Source: Microbulbifer taiwanensis (GTDB taxonomy: Bacteria; Pseudomonadota; Gammaproteobacteria; Pseudomonadales; Cellvibrionaceae). From it: a DNA stretch of 64,000 nucleotides. The notes below the pieces were generated by a model. It was not told the DNA's origin and made no database searches. It saw only the letters and a program-made list of their open reading frames with translations. Position 1 is the stretch's first letter; each line of letters opens with the position of its first letter. Where the stretch lies: contig NZ_JACZFR010000012.1 of assembly GCF_014904815.1 (NCBI RefSeq), positions 109,557 to 173,556 on the forward strand, in the 5' to 3' direction. Made by a program: the position numbers and the translations under genes. This document shows, one piece after another, positions 49,458-59,471 of the stretch.

Positions 49458-52259
49458 ATGCATTCAGCCTTTAATAAAAAGCTTACGGTACTATTGCCGG
49501 CACTTTTCATTTCGGCCTGCGGAGGAGGCGGTGGTGGTGGAGGCGGCTCGAGCGACGACAGTCCGAACAGCCCATCCAATCGCGCACCGGAGTTCGTCTC
49601 TGCCAGTGAAGTCATTTCAGAGGAAAACAATAGCGGCAGCCTGCTAACACTCAGCGCCAGCGATGCCGACGGAGACACCATCAGTTTCAGCGCAATCGGC
49701 GGCGACGACCAATCCCGCTTCCTGATCGACAATGGCGACCAGTTGCGCTTCGGATTTGCGCCAGACTTTGAGAACCCAGCCGATTCGGATGGTGACAATG
49801 TCTATCAAGTGACCATTGAGGCCAGCGATGGCAAAGGTGGCAAAACGAGCCGGAACTTTGTAATAACCATCACCGATATCAACGAGGGTGCTCCCGAATT
49901 CACCTCCGCCAGCGAAATCACCGTCGAGGAAGGTGAGAGCGACAGCTTCTACACCGCTGCGGCCGAGGACCCGGACAGGGGCGATGTCACCTATTCGCTG
50001 AGCGGCGGCGTCGACTCCGGATTGTTTTCTATCGATTCCGCCAGTGGCGATCTCCGCTTTATTGATGCTCCGGATTTTGAGTTCCCGGAAGATAGCGATG
50101 GGGACAACATCTATCAACTGATGATAGGCGCCGCCGACAGCCAGGGGGCAGCGAGCCAGCTTGCACTGGAAGTTGCTGTTACCAATCTGGCGGCACCGTC
50201 AGTCCGGTTCGATTTTCCGACGGGCGGTGCCAATTTGGGCGGTAAACTATCCAACATCGCCCTCACCGCCAGGGCCGTCGATCTTGAAAGTGGCGAAAGT
50301 GCAACGGAACAGTTGGCCAGCATCTCTGTCGACGGCCGGTCACCGACGCAGGATGTAAATAATCCATCGCTCTGGTATCTCGAAACACCGCCCAGCGAAG
50401 GCAGGGAGACCTACCCCCTGTCGGCGCAGTTTGTGACTGGAGAAACGGCGGAGGACAGCCGCCTTGTCATCAATGAACAGCTGATCGAGTGGCCAATCGG
50501 AGTTTCCTACGACGATCTCTATCGGACCTACTATTTCGCCGACACCGCTCTTGATGCGATTTTCGAGGTGGGCAGCTCGCGTCGGGTTATATCCGGCCCC
50601 ACAGTCGGTTCCGGTCCCGCACTCAACCCGATCGATATGGAGCAGAATTTCCCGGTAGTGCGCAGCGATCCCAAAAATGACAAGTTCGTTGTACTCAACG
50701 GTGATGGTTCCATCGTATCTGTACAGAAAACTTCAGGTGATCGCACACCGCTTATAAATCCACACTGTGAACCCTGCGCTAATCTACCCAAGCGCCGCGC
50801 TATTGTGTTGAACGCTGTAGGTACTGTGGCCTACGCAACACTGGCTAATTCCAACATATCCTATGGCGAAGTATATCGTTACAACCTGTCCACTGGAGAG
50901 GCCGTAAAGATTTCCAGCTCAGATCCATCTGCTGAACTGGGTGAGGGCCCTGAGCTTGAGTTTCCGGTTGGCATAATCCTGGATGAAGACAAGAATTATC
51001 TGTATGTCGGCGACACAAGTTCGGATTCCATTATAAGGATCGATATCGCCACCGGTAACAGGACCACTGTCAGCGGCAGTGGGGTTGGCAACGGAGATCT
51101 ACTTGTACAACCTATGGATCTGGCAATGAACGAGGAAGGCAGCCATATTTTTGTTGCCAACGGTCAGGGTCAGAATGTAATTGAGGTTGAAGTTGCCACC
51201 GGCAATCAAAGAACAATCAGCAGTTCAGACCTTGGGGAGGGGATAGCCCCCAGCGCTCTCTGGTCCATCGGATTGTCCGCCGACAGCAGTAATCTGCTGG
51301 TATCCAACACATTATTGGATGTTGCCGTTCTATCAGTGAACATAGACTCCGGCGACCGTTCAGACATAGCGTCGAACCATGTGGGCACTGGTCCCAGTTC
51401 AACCTGGTCTCAACTCGATTACGACCCAGTTACAAATACCCTCTACGCCGTGTCCAGTTCGGACTCCTCCGTAGCCGCTGTAAACCTGGAAGACGGTAGT
51501 AGAAGCGTGATATCCGATCCGGAAAACGGCGCCGGTGCATCCATTCATTCGCCCGCAGATATATTGGTCCACTCAGTCTCTCAACGCGCGTATATTTTTG
51601 ATAGCCACGCTAAATGGCTGGCGGAAGTCGATCTCGCGAACGGCAATCGTGAAGTGATTGCGGCCCCCTGGAAAGGAACCGGCCCCACCATGGACGGCGT
51701 TGGCGCCATGGCCCTGGATGTAGATAACAATCGTATTTTACTGCTGGAGTCATCTTCAAAGAGCCTGCTGGCCGTCGATCTTGACACCGGCGACAGAGAG
51801 GTAATTTCCGGTAATGGCACCGGTACCGGAGCGCACTTCGACTCAGCGAATGGGCTGGCCCTGGATATATCAAACAACCGCGCCTTCGTCAGCAACTACG
51901 GCACAGGGGCAATACTGGAAGTGGACCTGGCAAGCGGAGACAGGGCCTCGCTCGCTTCGTCGGTACACGGCGGTACAGATGATCAAACACCCAGCGACCT
52001 GGCACTGGACATATTGGGCAACCGCCTTCTGGTGGGCACTGAAAGTGGACAATTGATAGCTATCGATCTGGATAGTGCCACTCAGTCGATACTAACGAAT
52101 GGGCGAGACACCAATGGCGTTCCGGTCTCCGCTTTCAGTTCAATGGCCATCGACAGCGAAGGTAAACGGCTCTTTGCCTACGACGGCGGTCTAGATGGCC
52201 TGGCGGGCATAGTGATTGTCGAACTTCGATCCGGCCAACGCGCACTGGCTTCCAAGTAA
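49458..52259 (+). CDS. Large lipoprotein with cadherin-like domains and beta-propeller
   Basis: 933 residues from the ATG at 49458, with AGGGGA upstream. Lipoprotein signal LLPALFISACGGGGGG with a poly-Gly linker. Two cadherin-like domains follow (about 30-130 and 130-235; NRAPEFVSASEVISEENNSG, DADGDTISFSAIGGDD, SDGDNVYQVTIEASDGKGG). After a linker domain, residues ~365-930 hold about ten NHL/SMP-30-like units of the type LA.D...R.LFVSN...GAILEVDLASG-R. Likely surface-exposed binding or adhesion protein. Codon and base use is less GC-rich than neighbours. Upstream of a TonB-dependent receptor but with its own hairpin end. Confidence 0.82.
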   Translation: MHSAFNKKLTVLLPALFISACGGGGGGGGGSSDDSPNSPSNRAPEFVSASEVISEENNSGSLLTLSASDADGDTISFSAIGGDDQSRFLIDNGDQLRFGFAPDFENPADSDGDNVYQVTIEASDGKGGKTSRNFVITITDINEGAPEFTSASEITVEEGESDSFYTAAAEDPDRGDVTYSLSGGVDSGLFSIDSASGDLRFIDAPDFEFPEDSDGDNIYQLMIGAADSQGAASQLALEVAVTNLAAPSVRFDFPTGGANLGGKLSNIALTARAVDLESGESATEQLASISVDGRSPTQDVNNPSLWYLETPPSEGRETYPLSAQFVTGETAEDSRLVINEQLIEWPIGVSYDDLYRTYYFADTALDAIFEVGSSRRVISGPTVGSGPALNPIDMEQNFPVVRSDPKNDKFVVLNGDGSIVSVQKTSGDRTPLINPHCEPCANLPKRRAIVLNAVGTVAYATLANSNISYGEVYRYNLSTGEAVKISSSDPSAELGEGPELEFPVGIILDEDKNYLYVGDTSSDSIIRIDIATGNRTTVSGSGVGNGDLLVQPMDLAMNEEGSHIFVANGQGQNVIEVEVATGNQRTISSSDLGEGIAPSALWSIGLSADSSNLLVSNTLLDVAVLSVNIDSGDRSDIASNHVGTGPSSTWSQLDYDPVTNTLYAVSSSDSSVAAVNLEDGSRSVISDPENGAGASIHSPADILVHSVSQRAYIFDSHAKWLAEVDLANGNREVIAAPWKGTGPTMDGVGAMALDVDNNRILLLESSSKSLLAVDLDTGDREVISGNGTGTGAHFDSANGLALDISNNRAFVSNYGTGAILEVDLASGDRASLASSVHGGTDDQTPSDLALDILGNRLLVGTESGQLIAIDLDSATQSILTNGRDTNGVPVSAFSSMAIDSEGKRLFAYDGGLDGLAGIVIVELRSGQRALASK

Positions 52260-52268
52260 TTTCTACCC

Positions 52269-52290
52269 GGGTCCCGGCTTGCCGGGGCCC
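52269..52290 (+). terminator. Stem-loop after the propeller lipoprotein gene
   Basis: GGGTCCCGGC-TT-GCCGGGGCCC, a ten-base-pair stem with one G-U pair, nine bases past the stop. No T tract follows, so termination strength is doubtful. The remaining gap to 52593 shows no gene; an AT-rich stretch near 52390-52420 may hold the receptor promoter. Confidence 0.45.
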
Positions 52291-52593
52291 CATCTCAGGG
52301 TGAATTTCGAGAAACCACCAACTGTGTCCGACGAGCCTCAGGCCTCTCGCTTACCGTTTCCCCATCGTACATAATTCAACCACACCCCCGCTAGCCGGAT
52401 TTTTTCGACTAATTACGGTTAGATTGCGACTTCGCTTGCTACGCAATTGCGACCCACGTCACCAATCCCCTCAATAAGTGCTCGCCCCATCGCCCGCCAA
52501 TTGTCTGGAAATTCAACCGTTGTTAGTGTTGCCTGACGACCTGTTTGTTTCGGTCAGTCACCAATAACGACAATAAATGGATAGGCAATGATC

Positions 52594-55212
52594 ATGGAAA
52601 AAATAATCTTCCGTCGTAACCTGTTGGCAACTGCCATTCTCACCGCGGCCACGGCGGCCGCACCCCAATCGCTATTCGCCGCCGATGAGGAATCTATCGA
52701 AGAAGTCGTCGTCGTCGGCTCGCGCATCCAGCGCAACGCCGAGTTCGAAACGGCCACACCGATCCAGGTAATGGACCGCGAGGTGATCGAGAAGTCCGGC
52801 TACACCAACCTGCAACAGATGTTCGAGAAGAACCCCGCCGCCGGCAATGGCACCTTTTCCACCCGCGGCAACAACCAGGACTCGACCGCCAACGGCGCCG
52901 CGGCGGTGAGCCTGCGCGGTATGGGCTCCGATGCGACCCTGGTGCTGGTCAACGGGCGGCGCGTCGCCATCAGTGCCTTCGCCGAGGGCATCACCACCAA
53001 CTTTGTCGATATCAATACGATTCCGCTGGCTGCGGTGGAGCGGGTAGAGATATTGAAAGACGGCGCCTCGGCGATCTACGGCTCCGACGCGGTGGCCGGC
53101 GTGGTCAACCTGGTACTGCGCGACGACTTCGAGGGGGCGGAAATCTCCGTCGACTACGGCGGCGCCGACGGCTATGACGAGCAGTCGACCTCGGCCATCT
53201 GGGGGATCAACGGCGAGGATTCCAACCTGACCCTGATCTTCGACCACCACAAGAACAGCACCCTGGCGAGCGTGGAACGCAAAGGCCTGGATACCGCCAA
53301 TCAGTCCGGTCGCGGCGGCATGGATTTCCGCTCGTCGCGCGGTTACCCGGGCTATTTCGTCGTGGACGGCGTTTCCACCATAGACCCCGGCTGCCCCGCG
53401 GACAGTGCCATCGGCCAGATCTGCGCCTACGACTACGGTCCCTGGACACTGCTGACGCCGGAAGCTGAGCGCACCGGCGTATTGCTGCTGGGTAAAAACC
53501 AGCTGACCGACAGCGTGGAATTCTTTACCGAAGTGGCCTTCCAGCACAACACGTCGATAGCCCAGGGCGCGCCCACGCCTCTGGACGAGAGCGCCGCGCT
53601 GACGGTACCGGTGGATCACCCGGACAATCCCTTTACCGGAGCATCCGACATTGATATCGGCCGCTACCGCACTGTGGATGCGGGCGCGCGCCAGTGGGAT
53701 ATAGAGACAGACAACCTGCGCGGCGTCTTCGGCCTGCGCGGCAATATTGCCGACTGGGACTGGGAGGCCTCTGTACAGCGCTCGCGCAGTGAATCCACCC
53801 AGACCGGCAACCGCTCCCAGGGCTGGGTGCGCACCGACCTGCTGCAGCAGGAGATAGACGCGGGCCGCTACAACCCCTTTGGCGGCGTGCAGAACCCGCA
53901 GTCGGTGATCAATGCCATCACCACCAGCCTGGTGCGCCAGGGTAAATCGCAGCTGACCAGCGCGGACTTCAGTATCAATGGTGAACTGTTCGATACCGCC
54001 AACGGCGCTGTCGCCATGGCCGCGGGTCTCGAGCACCGCGAAGAGGAGGCCTCGGATATTCCCGACGACCAGTTCCAGCGCGGCCTCATCTTTGGTACCG
54101 AGTCGGTCTCCGCCGCCGCCAGCCGCGATATCACCTCGGCCTTCGTAGAGTTTGCGATTCCCCTGCCCGCCAACCTGGATCTGACCCTGGCCGGCCGCTA
54201 CGACGACTACAGTGATTTCGGCACCACCACCAACCCCATGGCCAACCTGCTGTGGACCGCAAGCGATATGCTGTCCCTGCGCGCTTCCTGGGGTACTGGT
54301 TTCCGCGCACCGTCACTGGCGCAGATAGGTCTAGGGCCGTCGCAGGAATCCATTTTCTTTGTCGACAGCTACGGCTGTGCGGAGAATAGCGCCTATTGTG
54401 CCAGTACCGATTACAACATCGTTTTCGCCGGTAACCCGGACCTGGAAGCGGAGGAGTCCGAGTCCTTCAATATCGGCGGTGTGCTGAAGCCCATCGATGG
54501 CATGCAGCTGTCGCTGGATTACTGGAGTGTCACCCAGGAGGGCAAGATCGACGAGGTACCGTTCGGCTACCTGTACAACCAGTTCTGTAACGACCAGAAC
54601 AGCAGCGTTTGTATTCGCTCCGCGCCCCTGCCCGGTGAATCCCTCGGCGCCCTGCAGTCGATCAATAGCGGCTTTATCAATATCGGCGAGCAGACAGTCT
54701 CCGGTGTCGACCTGAGCCTAGTCTACTCTGGTATACAGTTGGCCGGCGGCGATTTGGGCCTGCGCCTGGATTACTCCTACCTGGCGGAATTCGAGCGGGT
54801 GGAGCTGGACTCATCCGGTGAGAATTTCCTGACCCGCGACCTGGCCGGCGAATACGAATACCCACAACACCGCTGGGCAACATCCGGGGACTGGAGCTTT
54901 GACAACTTCGCGTTTACCGTCGGCCTCAACTATATCGGCGAGTTCGAGGACACGCCGGATATCGACTTCGACGGCACCCTCGATTACGAGGCAAACGAAT
55001 CGCGCACAGTGGATTCCTTCCTGACCCTGAACCTGCAGGCGCGCTACTCCGGCTTCGAGAATATGGTATTGAGCCTCGGTGCCGACAATGCGCTCGACGA
55101 GGAGCCGCCCTTCGCCATCGGCGACGGTGACTCAGACCTCTACGGCTATGTGCAGAGCCAGCATGATCCGCGCGGCCGCTTTATCTACGGCAAGATGGTT
55201 TACAGCTTCTAG
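52594..55212 (+). CDS. TonB-dependent outer-membrane receptor
   Basis: 872 residues from the ATG at 52594, which sits eight bases from AGG; an ATG at 52588 is too close. Signal peptide (LLATAILTAATAAAPQSLFA), TonB box-like EESIEEVVVVGSRI, plug domain (MDREVIEKSGYTNLQQMFEK; LVLVNGRRVAISAF; RVEILKDGASAIYGSDAVAG), then a beta-barrel ending in YGKMVYSF with terminal Phe. Plug signatures follow the 'oligosaccharide/peptide' receptor type common in marine bacteria. Cargo not identifiable from neighbours. Confidence 0.93.
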   Translation: MEKIIFRRNLLATAILTAATAAAPQSLFAADEESIEEVVVVGSRIQRNAEFETATPIQVMDREVIEKSGYTNLQQMFEKNPAAGNGTFSTRGNNQDSTANGAAAVSLRGMGSDATLVLVNGRRVAISAFAEGITTNFVDINTIPLAAVERVEILKDGASAIYGSDAVAGVVNLVLRDDFEGAEISVDYGGADGYDEQSTSAIWGINGEDSNLTLIFDHHKNSTLASVERKGLDTANQSGRGGMDFRSSRGYPGYFVVDGVSTIDPGCPADSAIGQICAYDYGPWTLLTPEAERTGVLLLGKNQLTDSVEFFTEVAFQHNTSIAQGAPTPLDESAALTVPVDHPDNPFTGASDIDIGRYRTVDAGARQWDIETDNLRGVFGLRGNIADWDWEASVQRSRSESTQTGNRSQGWVRTDLLQQEIDAGRYNPFGGVQNPQSVINAITTSLVRQGKSQLTSADFSINGELFDTANGAVAMAAGLEHREEEASDIPDDQFQRGLIFGTESVSAAASRDITSAFVEFAIPLPANLDLTLAGRYDDYSDFGTTTNPMANLLWTASDMLSLRASWGTGFRAPSLAQIGLGPSQESIFFVDSYGCAENSAYCASTDYNIVFAGNPDLEAEESESFNIGGVLKPIDGMQLSLDYWSVTQEGKIDEVPFGYLYNQFCNDQNSSVCIRSAPLPGESLGALQSINSGFINIGEQTVSGVDLSLVYSGIQLAGGDLGLRLDYSYLAEFERVELDSSGENFLTRDLAGEYEYPQHRWATSGDWSFDNFAFTVGLNYIGEFEDTPDIDFDGTLDYEANESRTVDSFLTLNLQARYSGFENMVLSLGADNALDEEPPFAIGDGDSDLYGYVQSQHDPRGRFIYGKMVYSF

Positions 55213-55228
55213 GCTGCGATCCCGGTAA

Positions 55229-55260
55229 AAAAAGGGGGGGGCTACGGCCCTCCCCTTTTT
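55229..55260. terminator. Strong bidirectional terminator
   Basis: AAAAA-GGGG-G-GGGC-TACG-GCCC-T-CCCC-TTTTT. It serves the rightward TonB receptor gene and the leftward DUF1294 gene, which converge here. Confidence 0.9.
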
Positions 55261-55264
55261 CGTT

Positions 55265-55687
55265 TCATCCACCCAGTAGTGCCACGAGTCTCTCCATCTC
55301 CGCCATTCCCCTTGTCAGCAGCGCACTGCCTCCGTCGGTGAATGTCCAGCCTACCACCCCGCCATTGATCAGCACGGTAATCCAGAAGACGATCCTGAAG
55401 GGGCGCTTGGTCGTTTTGTGGTTGAAGAGTTTCTGCGCGATCAACGCACCGGGCCAGCCACCGGCGAGAGCGATAAGGTGTAGCCTGTTTTCACTGATGC
55501 GACGGCGATTCTCAAGGGCAGCCACCTTGTCCATCGCATAGACGATCAGCGCCAGCAGGCTCGCGGCAAGAATCAGATAGAAGATCGCGCTGGAATAGGC
55601 CTGCAGATAAACCGCGGCGCCGACCAGGGCAACGAACAGCGCCGCCAGCGACAACTGTACCAACGCCACCAGTCCCAGGTTCCCCAT
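55265..55687 (-). CDS. DUF1294 inner-membrane protein
   Basis: 140 residues, three to four membrane helices. DUF1294 pattern: YAMDKVAALENRRRISENRL, HLIALAGGWPGALIAQKLFN, HKTTKRPFRIVFWITVLINGG. The amphipathic RRISE region carries the conserved basic residues. Often found with cold-shock domains in other species; here it has none. Start overlaps the ybjQ-like stop by one base (55687), so they are co-translated. Function unknown. Confidence 0.85.
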   Translation of the reverse strand: MGNLGLVALVQLSLAALFVALVGAAVYLQAYSSAIFYLILAASLLALIVYAMDKVAALENRRRISENRLHLIALAGGWPGALIAQKLFNHKTTKRPFRIVFWITVLINGGVVGWTFTDGGSALLTRGMAEMERLVALLGG

Positions 55688-56007
55688 CAGCGGAACTTGA
55701 CCGCTGTGCCACTGACACTGACCATCATCATTCCGCCCTGCTGACCGACCACCTCGTAGTCGATATCAATACCGACGATACCATCGGCGCCCAGCCGCCT
55801 GGCCTCCTCCTCCATCTCCTCGAAGGCCACCTTGCGCGCCTTGGCCATTTCGCGCTCGTAGGCACCGGCGCGGCCGCCGACGATATCCCGCACAGCACCG
55901 AAAATATCCTTGAAGATATTCGCACCCAGGATGGCCTCACCCACCACCACATCCAGGTAATCCCTGATCTCGCGGCCATCCACTACAGAGGTTGTCGTTT
56001 TCAACAT
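55687..56007 (-). CDS. YbjQ/UPF0145 family protein
   Basis: 106 residues. The UPF0145 pattern: [65 protein letters not shown]. Members form a homo-pentameric beta structure; a metal-binding role has been proposed from the fold. First of a two-gene unit with DUF1294. Upstream is a dipeptidase gene on the same strand after 33 bases. Confidence 0.88.
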   Translation of the reverse strand: MLKTTTSVVDGREIRDYLDVVVGEAILGANIFKDIFGAVRDIVGGRAGAYEREMAKARKVAFEEMEEEARRLGADGIVGIDIDYEVVGQQGGMMMVSVSGTAVKFR

Positions 56008-56039
56008 GGCTTTGTTCCCTTTGACTCCAATGTATTCGT

Positions 56040-57260
56040 TTAAGGCTGTGCTTTGACCGATTGCTTTATTGCATAGTCCTCGTTGGCGCGCCAGACGCGC
56101 AACAGGTTTCCACCGAGGATCTTCCCGATATCCGCCTCACTGTAACCACGCTGCAGCAGGCCCCGGATCAGGTTCGGGTACTGGGACACGTCTTTCAGGC
56201 CAGTGGGCAGGCTATCCCCGACTCCGTCGAAGTCGGAGCCTATACCGATATGGTCCACGCCGACCAGATCGCGAATATGGTCGAAGTGATCGAGCACATC
56301 ATTCAGATCCGCATAGACAAACTGTTCCGCCCTGAGATTTTCGGTAAAGCGTTGAAGCTTCTCGCTGTCTTCACTGAGGCCCTGTTCGCGCATAAACTGC
56401 TCGCTGGCTTCCCCAATGGCCCGATGGGATTGTCGCGACGCCTCGCTGATAAAGGTGGAACCAAAATTGATCATGATCACACCACCGTTTTCCGCCAGCG
56501 CGCGAATCATTCTATCGCTCATATTGCGCTCGAAGCCGGGAGTGAAATGGCGCGCGGAGGAGTGGGACGCAATTGCCGGTACCTTTGACACTTCCATCAC
56601 CTGCCAGAAGGCGTCGTCGGAAATGTGGGAGACGTCCACCATTACACCGACCCGGTTCATCTCCACGAGCAGCTGCTTGCCAAAGTCACTCAGGCCCCGC
56701 CACTGGCGATTTTCATCGTAGGAGGAATCGGAGATGTGGTTGCTCTTCGAGTGAGTCAGGGTGATATAGCGCACGCCGCGCCCGGCAAAGTGGCGCAAGT
56801 TGTCCAGATCCCCGGCAATGGCGGCGCCGTTCTCCATGCCCAGAGGCAGGGAAATACGGCCGTCGGCCACCTGCTGCTCCATCTCGTCGACCGATTTTGG
56901 AATCGCGAACTTGTCCGGGTGCCGTGTAGCCAGCGCCTCTACCCCATCGATCAGCTGATCCGCATAGTCCCTGGCTGTGCCCTCGGCTTCCATTTCCGCC
57001 GGAATGTAGATCGACATAAAGGGGGCGTTCAGTCCACCCCGCACCGCGCGGGGAAAGTCGAAGTCGCCGCTTTCAGTTGCCGCACTCACATCGGCGGGGT
57101 CTTCCGACAGCCGGTATGGCACATCGATATGGGTGTCTATCAGCAGGTACTTGTCGGCCAGCTGCTGTGCCAGGGCTTCGCTTGAAAGCTGGCGGCCCGG
57201 CTGTGCTTCCTGGCCGCAGGCGCCGAGTGCCAGCGCGGCGACAATTGCTATTTTTTTCAT
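56040..57260 (-). CDS. Membrane dipeptidase (M19 renal-dipeptidase family), lipoprotein
   Basis: 406 residues from the ATG at 57260 ([20 protein letters not shown]), with a lipobox LGAC. Zinc ligands of M19: HxD in [13 protein letters not shown], Glu in [12 protein letters not shown], His in [11 protein letters not shown] and [10 protein letters not shown]-terminal [11 protein letters not shown]. Hydrolyses dipeptides, probably on the outer-membrane or periplasmic side. Fits the several peptidases of the window. Confidence 0.92.
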   Translation of the reverse strand: MKKIAIVAALALGACGQEAQPGRQLSSEALAQQLADKYLLIDTHIDVPYRLSEDPADVSAATESGDFDFPRAVRGGLNAPFMSIYIPAEMEAEGTARDYADQLIDGVEALATRHPDKFAIPKSVDEMEQQVADGRISLPLGMENGAAIAGDLDNLRHFAGRGVRYITLTHSKSNHISDSSYDENRQWRGLSDFGKQLLVEMNRVGVMVDVSHISDDAFWQVMEVSKVPAIASHSSARHFTPGFERNMSDRMIRALAENGGVIMINFGSTFISEASRQSHRAIGEASEQFMREQGLSEDSEKLQRFTENLRAEQFVYADLNDVLDHFDHIRDLVGVDHIGIGSDFDGVGDSLPTGLKDVSQYPNLIRGLLQRGYSEADIGKILGGNLLRVWRANEDYAIKQSVKAQP

Positions 57261-57309
57261 CTGAATTGGCCCGTTAGTAATCCAGGCCACAGCCTAACGC
57301 AGGTGCGTG

Positions 57310-57762
57310 CTACTTTCCTATATCCTCGCTCCAGAGTTCCGGCTTTTCGCGAATAAACCCGCGCATCAGCGATTTGCACTCGTCGCTGTCCAGCAGCTCC
57401 AGTTCCACGCCTCTGGAACTCAGATAGCTCTCCGGCCCTTTAAAAGTCTCGTTCTCGCCGACAACGACTCTGGGGATACCGTAAAGCAGCACTGTGCCAC
57501 TGCACATATCGCAGGGGGACAGTGTGGAGTAGAGAGTGCTTTTCCGGTACTCGGCTGCGCTCAGGCGGCCGGCGTTTTCCAGGCAGTCCATCTCGGCGTG
57601 CAATACGGCACTTTTTTTCTGCACCCGCTGGTTGTGGCCGCGCCCGATAATCCTGCCATCGCAGACCAGCACCGAACCTATCGGTATACCGCCCTCGGCG
57701 AGCCCTTTCCTGGCTTCCTCGATGGCCGCGCGCATAAATTCATCCATATCCCTGCTCGTCAT
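57310..57762 (-). CDS. Cytosine deaminase of the yeast FCY1 type
   Basis: 150 residues. Cytidine-deaminase-fold zinc enzyme: H55-A-E57 in VLHAEMDCLENAGRL and C84-xx-C87 in TLSPCDMCSGTVLLYG. GIPRVVVGENETFKGPESYL and the tail ELWSEDIGK align over the whole length with yeast FCY1 (H62, E64, C91, C94; tail DWFEDIGE), offset by seven residues. This differs from the larger TIM-barrel CodA of E. coli. It should convert cytosine to uracil. The name rests on recall of FCY1. Confidence 0.82.
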   Translation of the reverse strand: MTSRDMDEFMRAAIEEARKGLAEGGIPIGSVLVCDGRIIGRGHNQRVQKKSAVLHAEMDCLENAGRLSAAEYRKSTLYSTLSPCDMCSGTVLLYGIPRVVVGENETFKGPESYLSSRGVELELLDSDECKSLMRGFIREKPELWSEDIGK

Positions 57763-57817
57763 CCGTTTCTGTTGAACTCAAGTAGTACACCAGAGCGTCG
57801 AGACCATCACAAAAGCT

Positions 57818-58171
57818 TCAGTTCGACTGGACTCCGGCGGCCTGTACGTTTTCCCTGCCCGGCAAATCAGTATCGCCCTCTTCCGCAATCTCCACGAAGG
57901 ATTCATCGCCTCTGGAATAGTTTTCGAACTCGAGGCCCTTGTACAGGGTAATGGCAACAATGGCCGCACCGAAAATCGCGAAGAAGGTACCCGGAGCTGC
58001 CTCCCTGATCACCAGCTTGCTGTCACCAAGACCCGTTTCCAGCCTGCCGGCGTGCCCCCATACGCCCGACATAAAGAGTCGGTAGCCCATATAGGCGAAG
58101 CCACTGCCTACTATCAGGGAGGCAATCTTGTAGGAAATCAGGGAGAAGATAATGTGAGAGTCCAGTTCCAT
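57818..58171 (-). CDS. Unknown small membrane protein
   Basis: 117 residues with two membrane helices (YKIASLIVGSGFAYMGYRLF and GTFFAIFGAAIVAITLYKGL) and an acidic C-terminal tail (SRGDESFVEIAEEGDTDLPG). A short charged segment lies between the helices. The topology recalls small inner-membrane scaffold proteins. Upstream is the VOC gene, 47 bases away. I do not recognise the family. Confidence 0.6.
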   Translation of the reverse strand: MELDSHIIFSLISYKIASLIVGSGFAYMGYRLFMSGVWGHAGRLETGLGDSKLVIREAAPGTFFAIFGAAIVAITLYKGLEFENYSRGDESFVEIAEEGDTDLPGRENVQAAGVQSN

Positions 58172-58218
58172 TTTCTGTCCAGTGTTTTATTACAGGTTTT
58201 TCTTGGCACTATTCCGGA

Positions 58219-58581
58219 CTACTGGACTTCTAGATCAGACCAGACGGCGAATTCATTGCCACAGGGCTCGGTAAAATGAAAGCGCCTGCCGCCGGGGAAG
58301 GAAAATATCGGCTTGGCTATCTCGCCGCCGGCCCTGGTTACCTTCTCCTGGGTGCCCTCCAGGTCATTGCTGTAGAACACCAGCAGCGCCGCGCCATTTT
58401 CCGTGGAGGAGCTCATGTCGGCCTTGAAAAATCCCCCATCGAGCCCCTGGTTGGAGAATGCCGTGTACTCGGGGCCATAGTCAGTAAAAGACCAGCCGAA
58501 TGCCTGTTCAAAAAAGGCCTTTGTTTCTGTGAGTTTCTTCGAGGGAAACTCTACATAGTTCAACTTTTCATGTTCACTCAT
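58219..58581 (-). CDS. VOC-family protein (glyoxalase-like)
   Basis: 120 residues. Begins YVEFPSKKLTETKAFFEQAF and has FTDYGPEYTAFSNQGLDGGF, then ALLVFYSNDLEGTQEKVTRA and RRFHFTEPCGNEFAVWSDL. Single-domain VOC fold of the 'predicted enzyme related to lactoylglutathione lyase' type. Substrate unknown. Not related closely to the VOC gene in the hppD operon. Confidence 0.82.
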   Translation of the reverse strand: MSEHEKLNYVEFPSKKLTETKAFFEQAFGWSFTDYGPEYTAFSNQGLDGGFFKADMSSSTENGAALLVFYSNDLEGTQEKVTRAGGEIAKPIFSFPGGRRFHFTEPCGNEFAVWSDLEVQ

Positions 58582-58651
58582 TCCTCACCTCCTGATAGTT
58601 TGTGGATATCCAATGTATTCGCAGTCGCATCCCGCACTGCAGGTACAAAAA

Positions 58652-59446
58652 TCATCCAGGCAGCGGGTAGGGCAATAGAAACAGGTGCAGGACATTGACG
58701 CCCCAGTGCGCCAGTACGCAGGCCCAGAAGTTGCGGCGCAGGTACCAGAGCAACGAATAGCAGGCGCCCGCTGCAGTAACCAGAACCAACGCCAGCGGTG
58801 AGGCCGCCCAGCCGGTATGCAGCAGAGTGAATATCGCCGTTACCAGCAGCACCGCCAACCAGCGCTGAGAACCCAGCAACTCCTCCGATCCCCGCTGTAA
58901 TATCCAACGGAAAAACCCCTCCTCACTGATACACACCACCAGCAGATTGACCGTGGCGGCAACCACTATGGCAGCACCGAATTTGGGCGACAGTCCAGTC
59001 GCCATCAGCCCCAACAGAAATGGCAGCGCGATTGCGGCGCTGATATAGAGAAGATCACCGTGATGCAGCCAACCGCGCTGCCGCAACATAAACGCGACTA
59101 CCGCTATGGCGATCACCGCCTTGCCGGCATTGAAGCTGGCGTAGATGGTGTTGCCCGAGGCGTCACTGTAGGGCGGGAGCAATTCGACACGCTCGCTGCC
59201 GGGCAGTATCCCCAAGGCGGTTACCAGCATCAGCAGACCGCTGACCAAGAAAGCGGCGGCGCGCTTCCAGCCGCCCTGTGTTTCGATTGTGCAGAGCGCG
59301 AGCCAGATGGCCGGCGCGGCAGCGCCGGTGAGACCAAAGGGGATGATGCAAAGGGAAAGCAGCAGCGCCGGCAGCAGATAGCGCTGGCCGAGATATTGAA
59401 GACCGGGGGCCACTAGCCTGTGTTCAGCCCCTCGATTGCCGGGCAT
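58652..59446 (-). CDS. CPBP-family intramembrane metalloprotease
   Basis: 264 residues, about eight membrane helices. Abi/CPBP motifs: EEGFFR in VVCISEEGFFRWILQRGSEE, FTLLHTGW with the conserved His, and HWGVNVLH near the C-terminus. Glu and His residues form the active site. Members cleave prenylated proteins or bacteriocin-related peptides, or act in stress signalling. The start at 59446 lies 25 bases after the sco gene stop on the same strand. Specific target unknown. Confidence 0.88.
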   Translation of the reverse strand: MPGNRGAEHRLVAPGLQYLGQRYLLPALLLSLCIIPFGLTGAAAPAIWLALCTIETQGGWKRAAAFLVSGLLMLVTALGILPGSERVELLPPYSDASGNTIYASFNAGKAVIAIAVVAFMLRQRGWLHHGDLLYISAAIALPFLLGLMATGLSPKFGAAIVVAATVNLLVVCISEEGFFRWILQRGSEELLGSQRWLAVLLVTAIFTLLHTGWAASPLALVLVTAAGACYSLLWYLRRNFWACVLAHWGVNVLHLFLLPYPLPG

Positions 59447-59471
59447 TGCGTCCTGCCTGTCGGTTGTGAAT

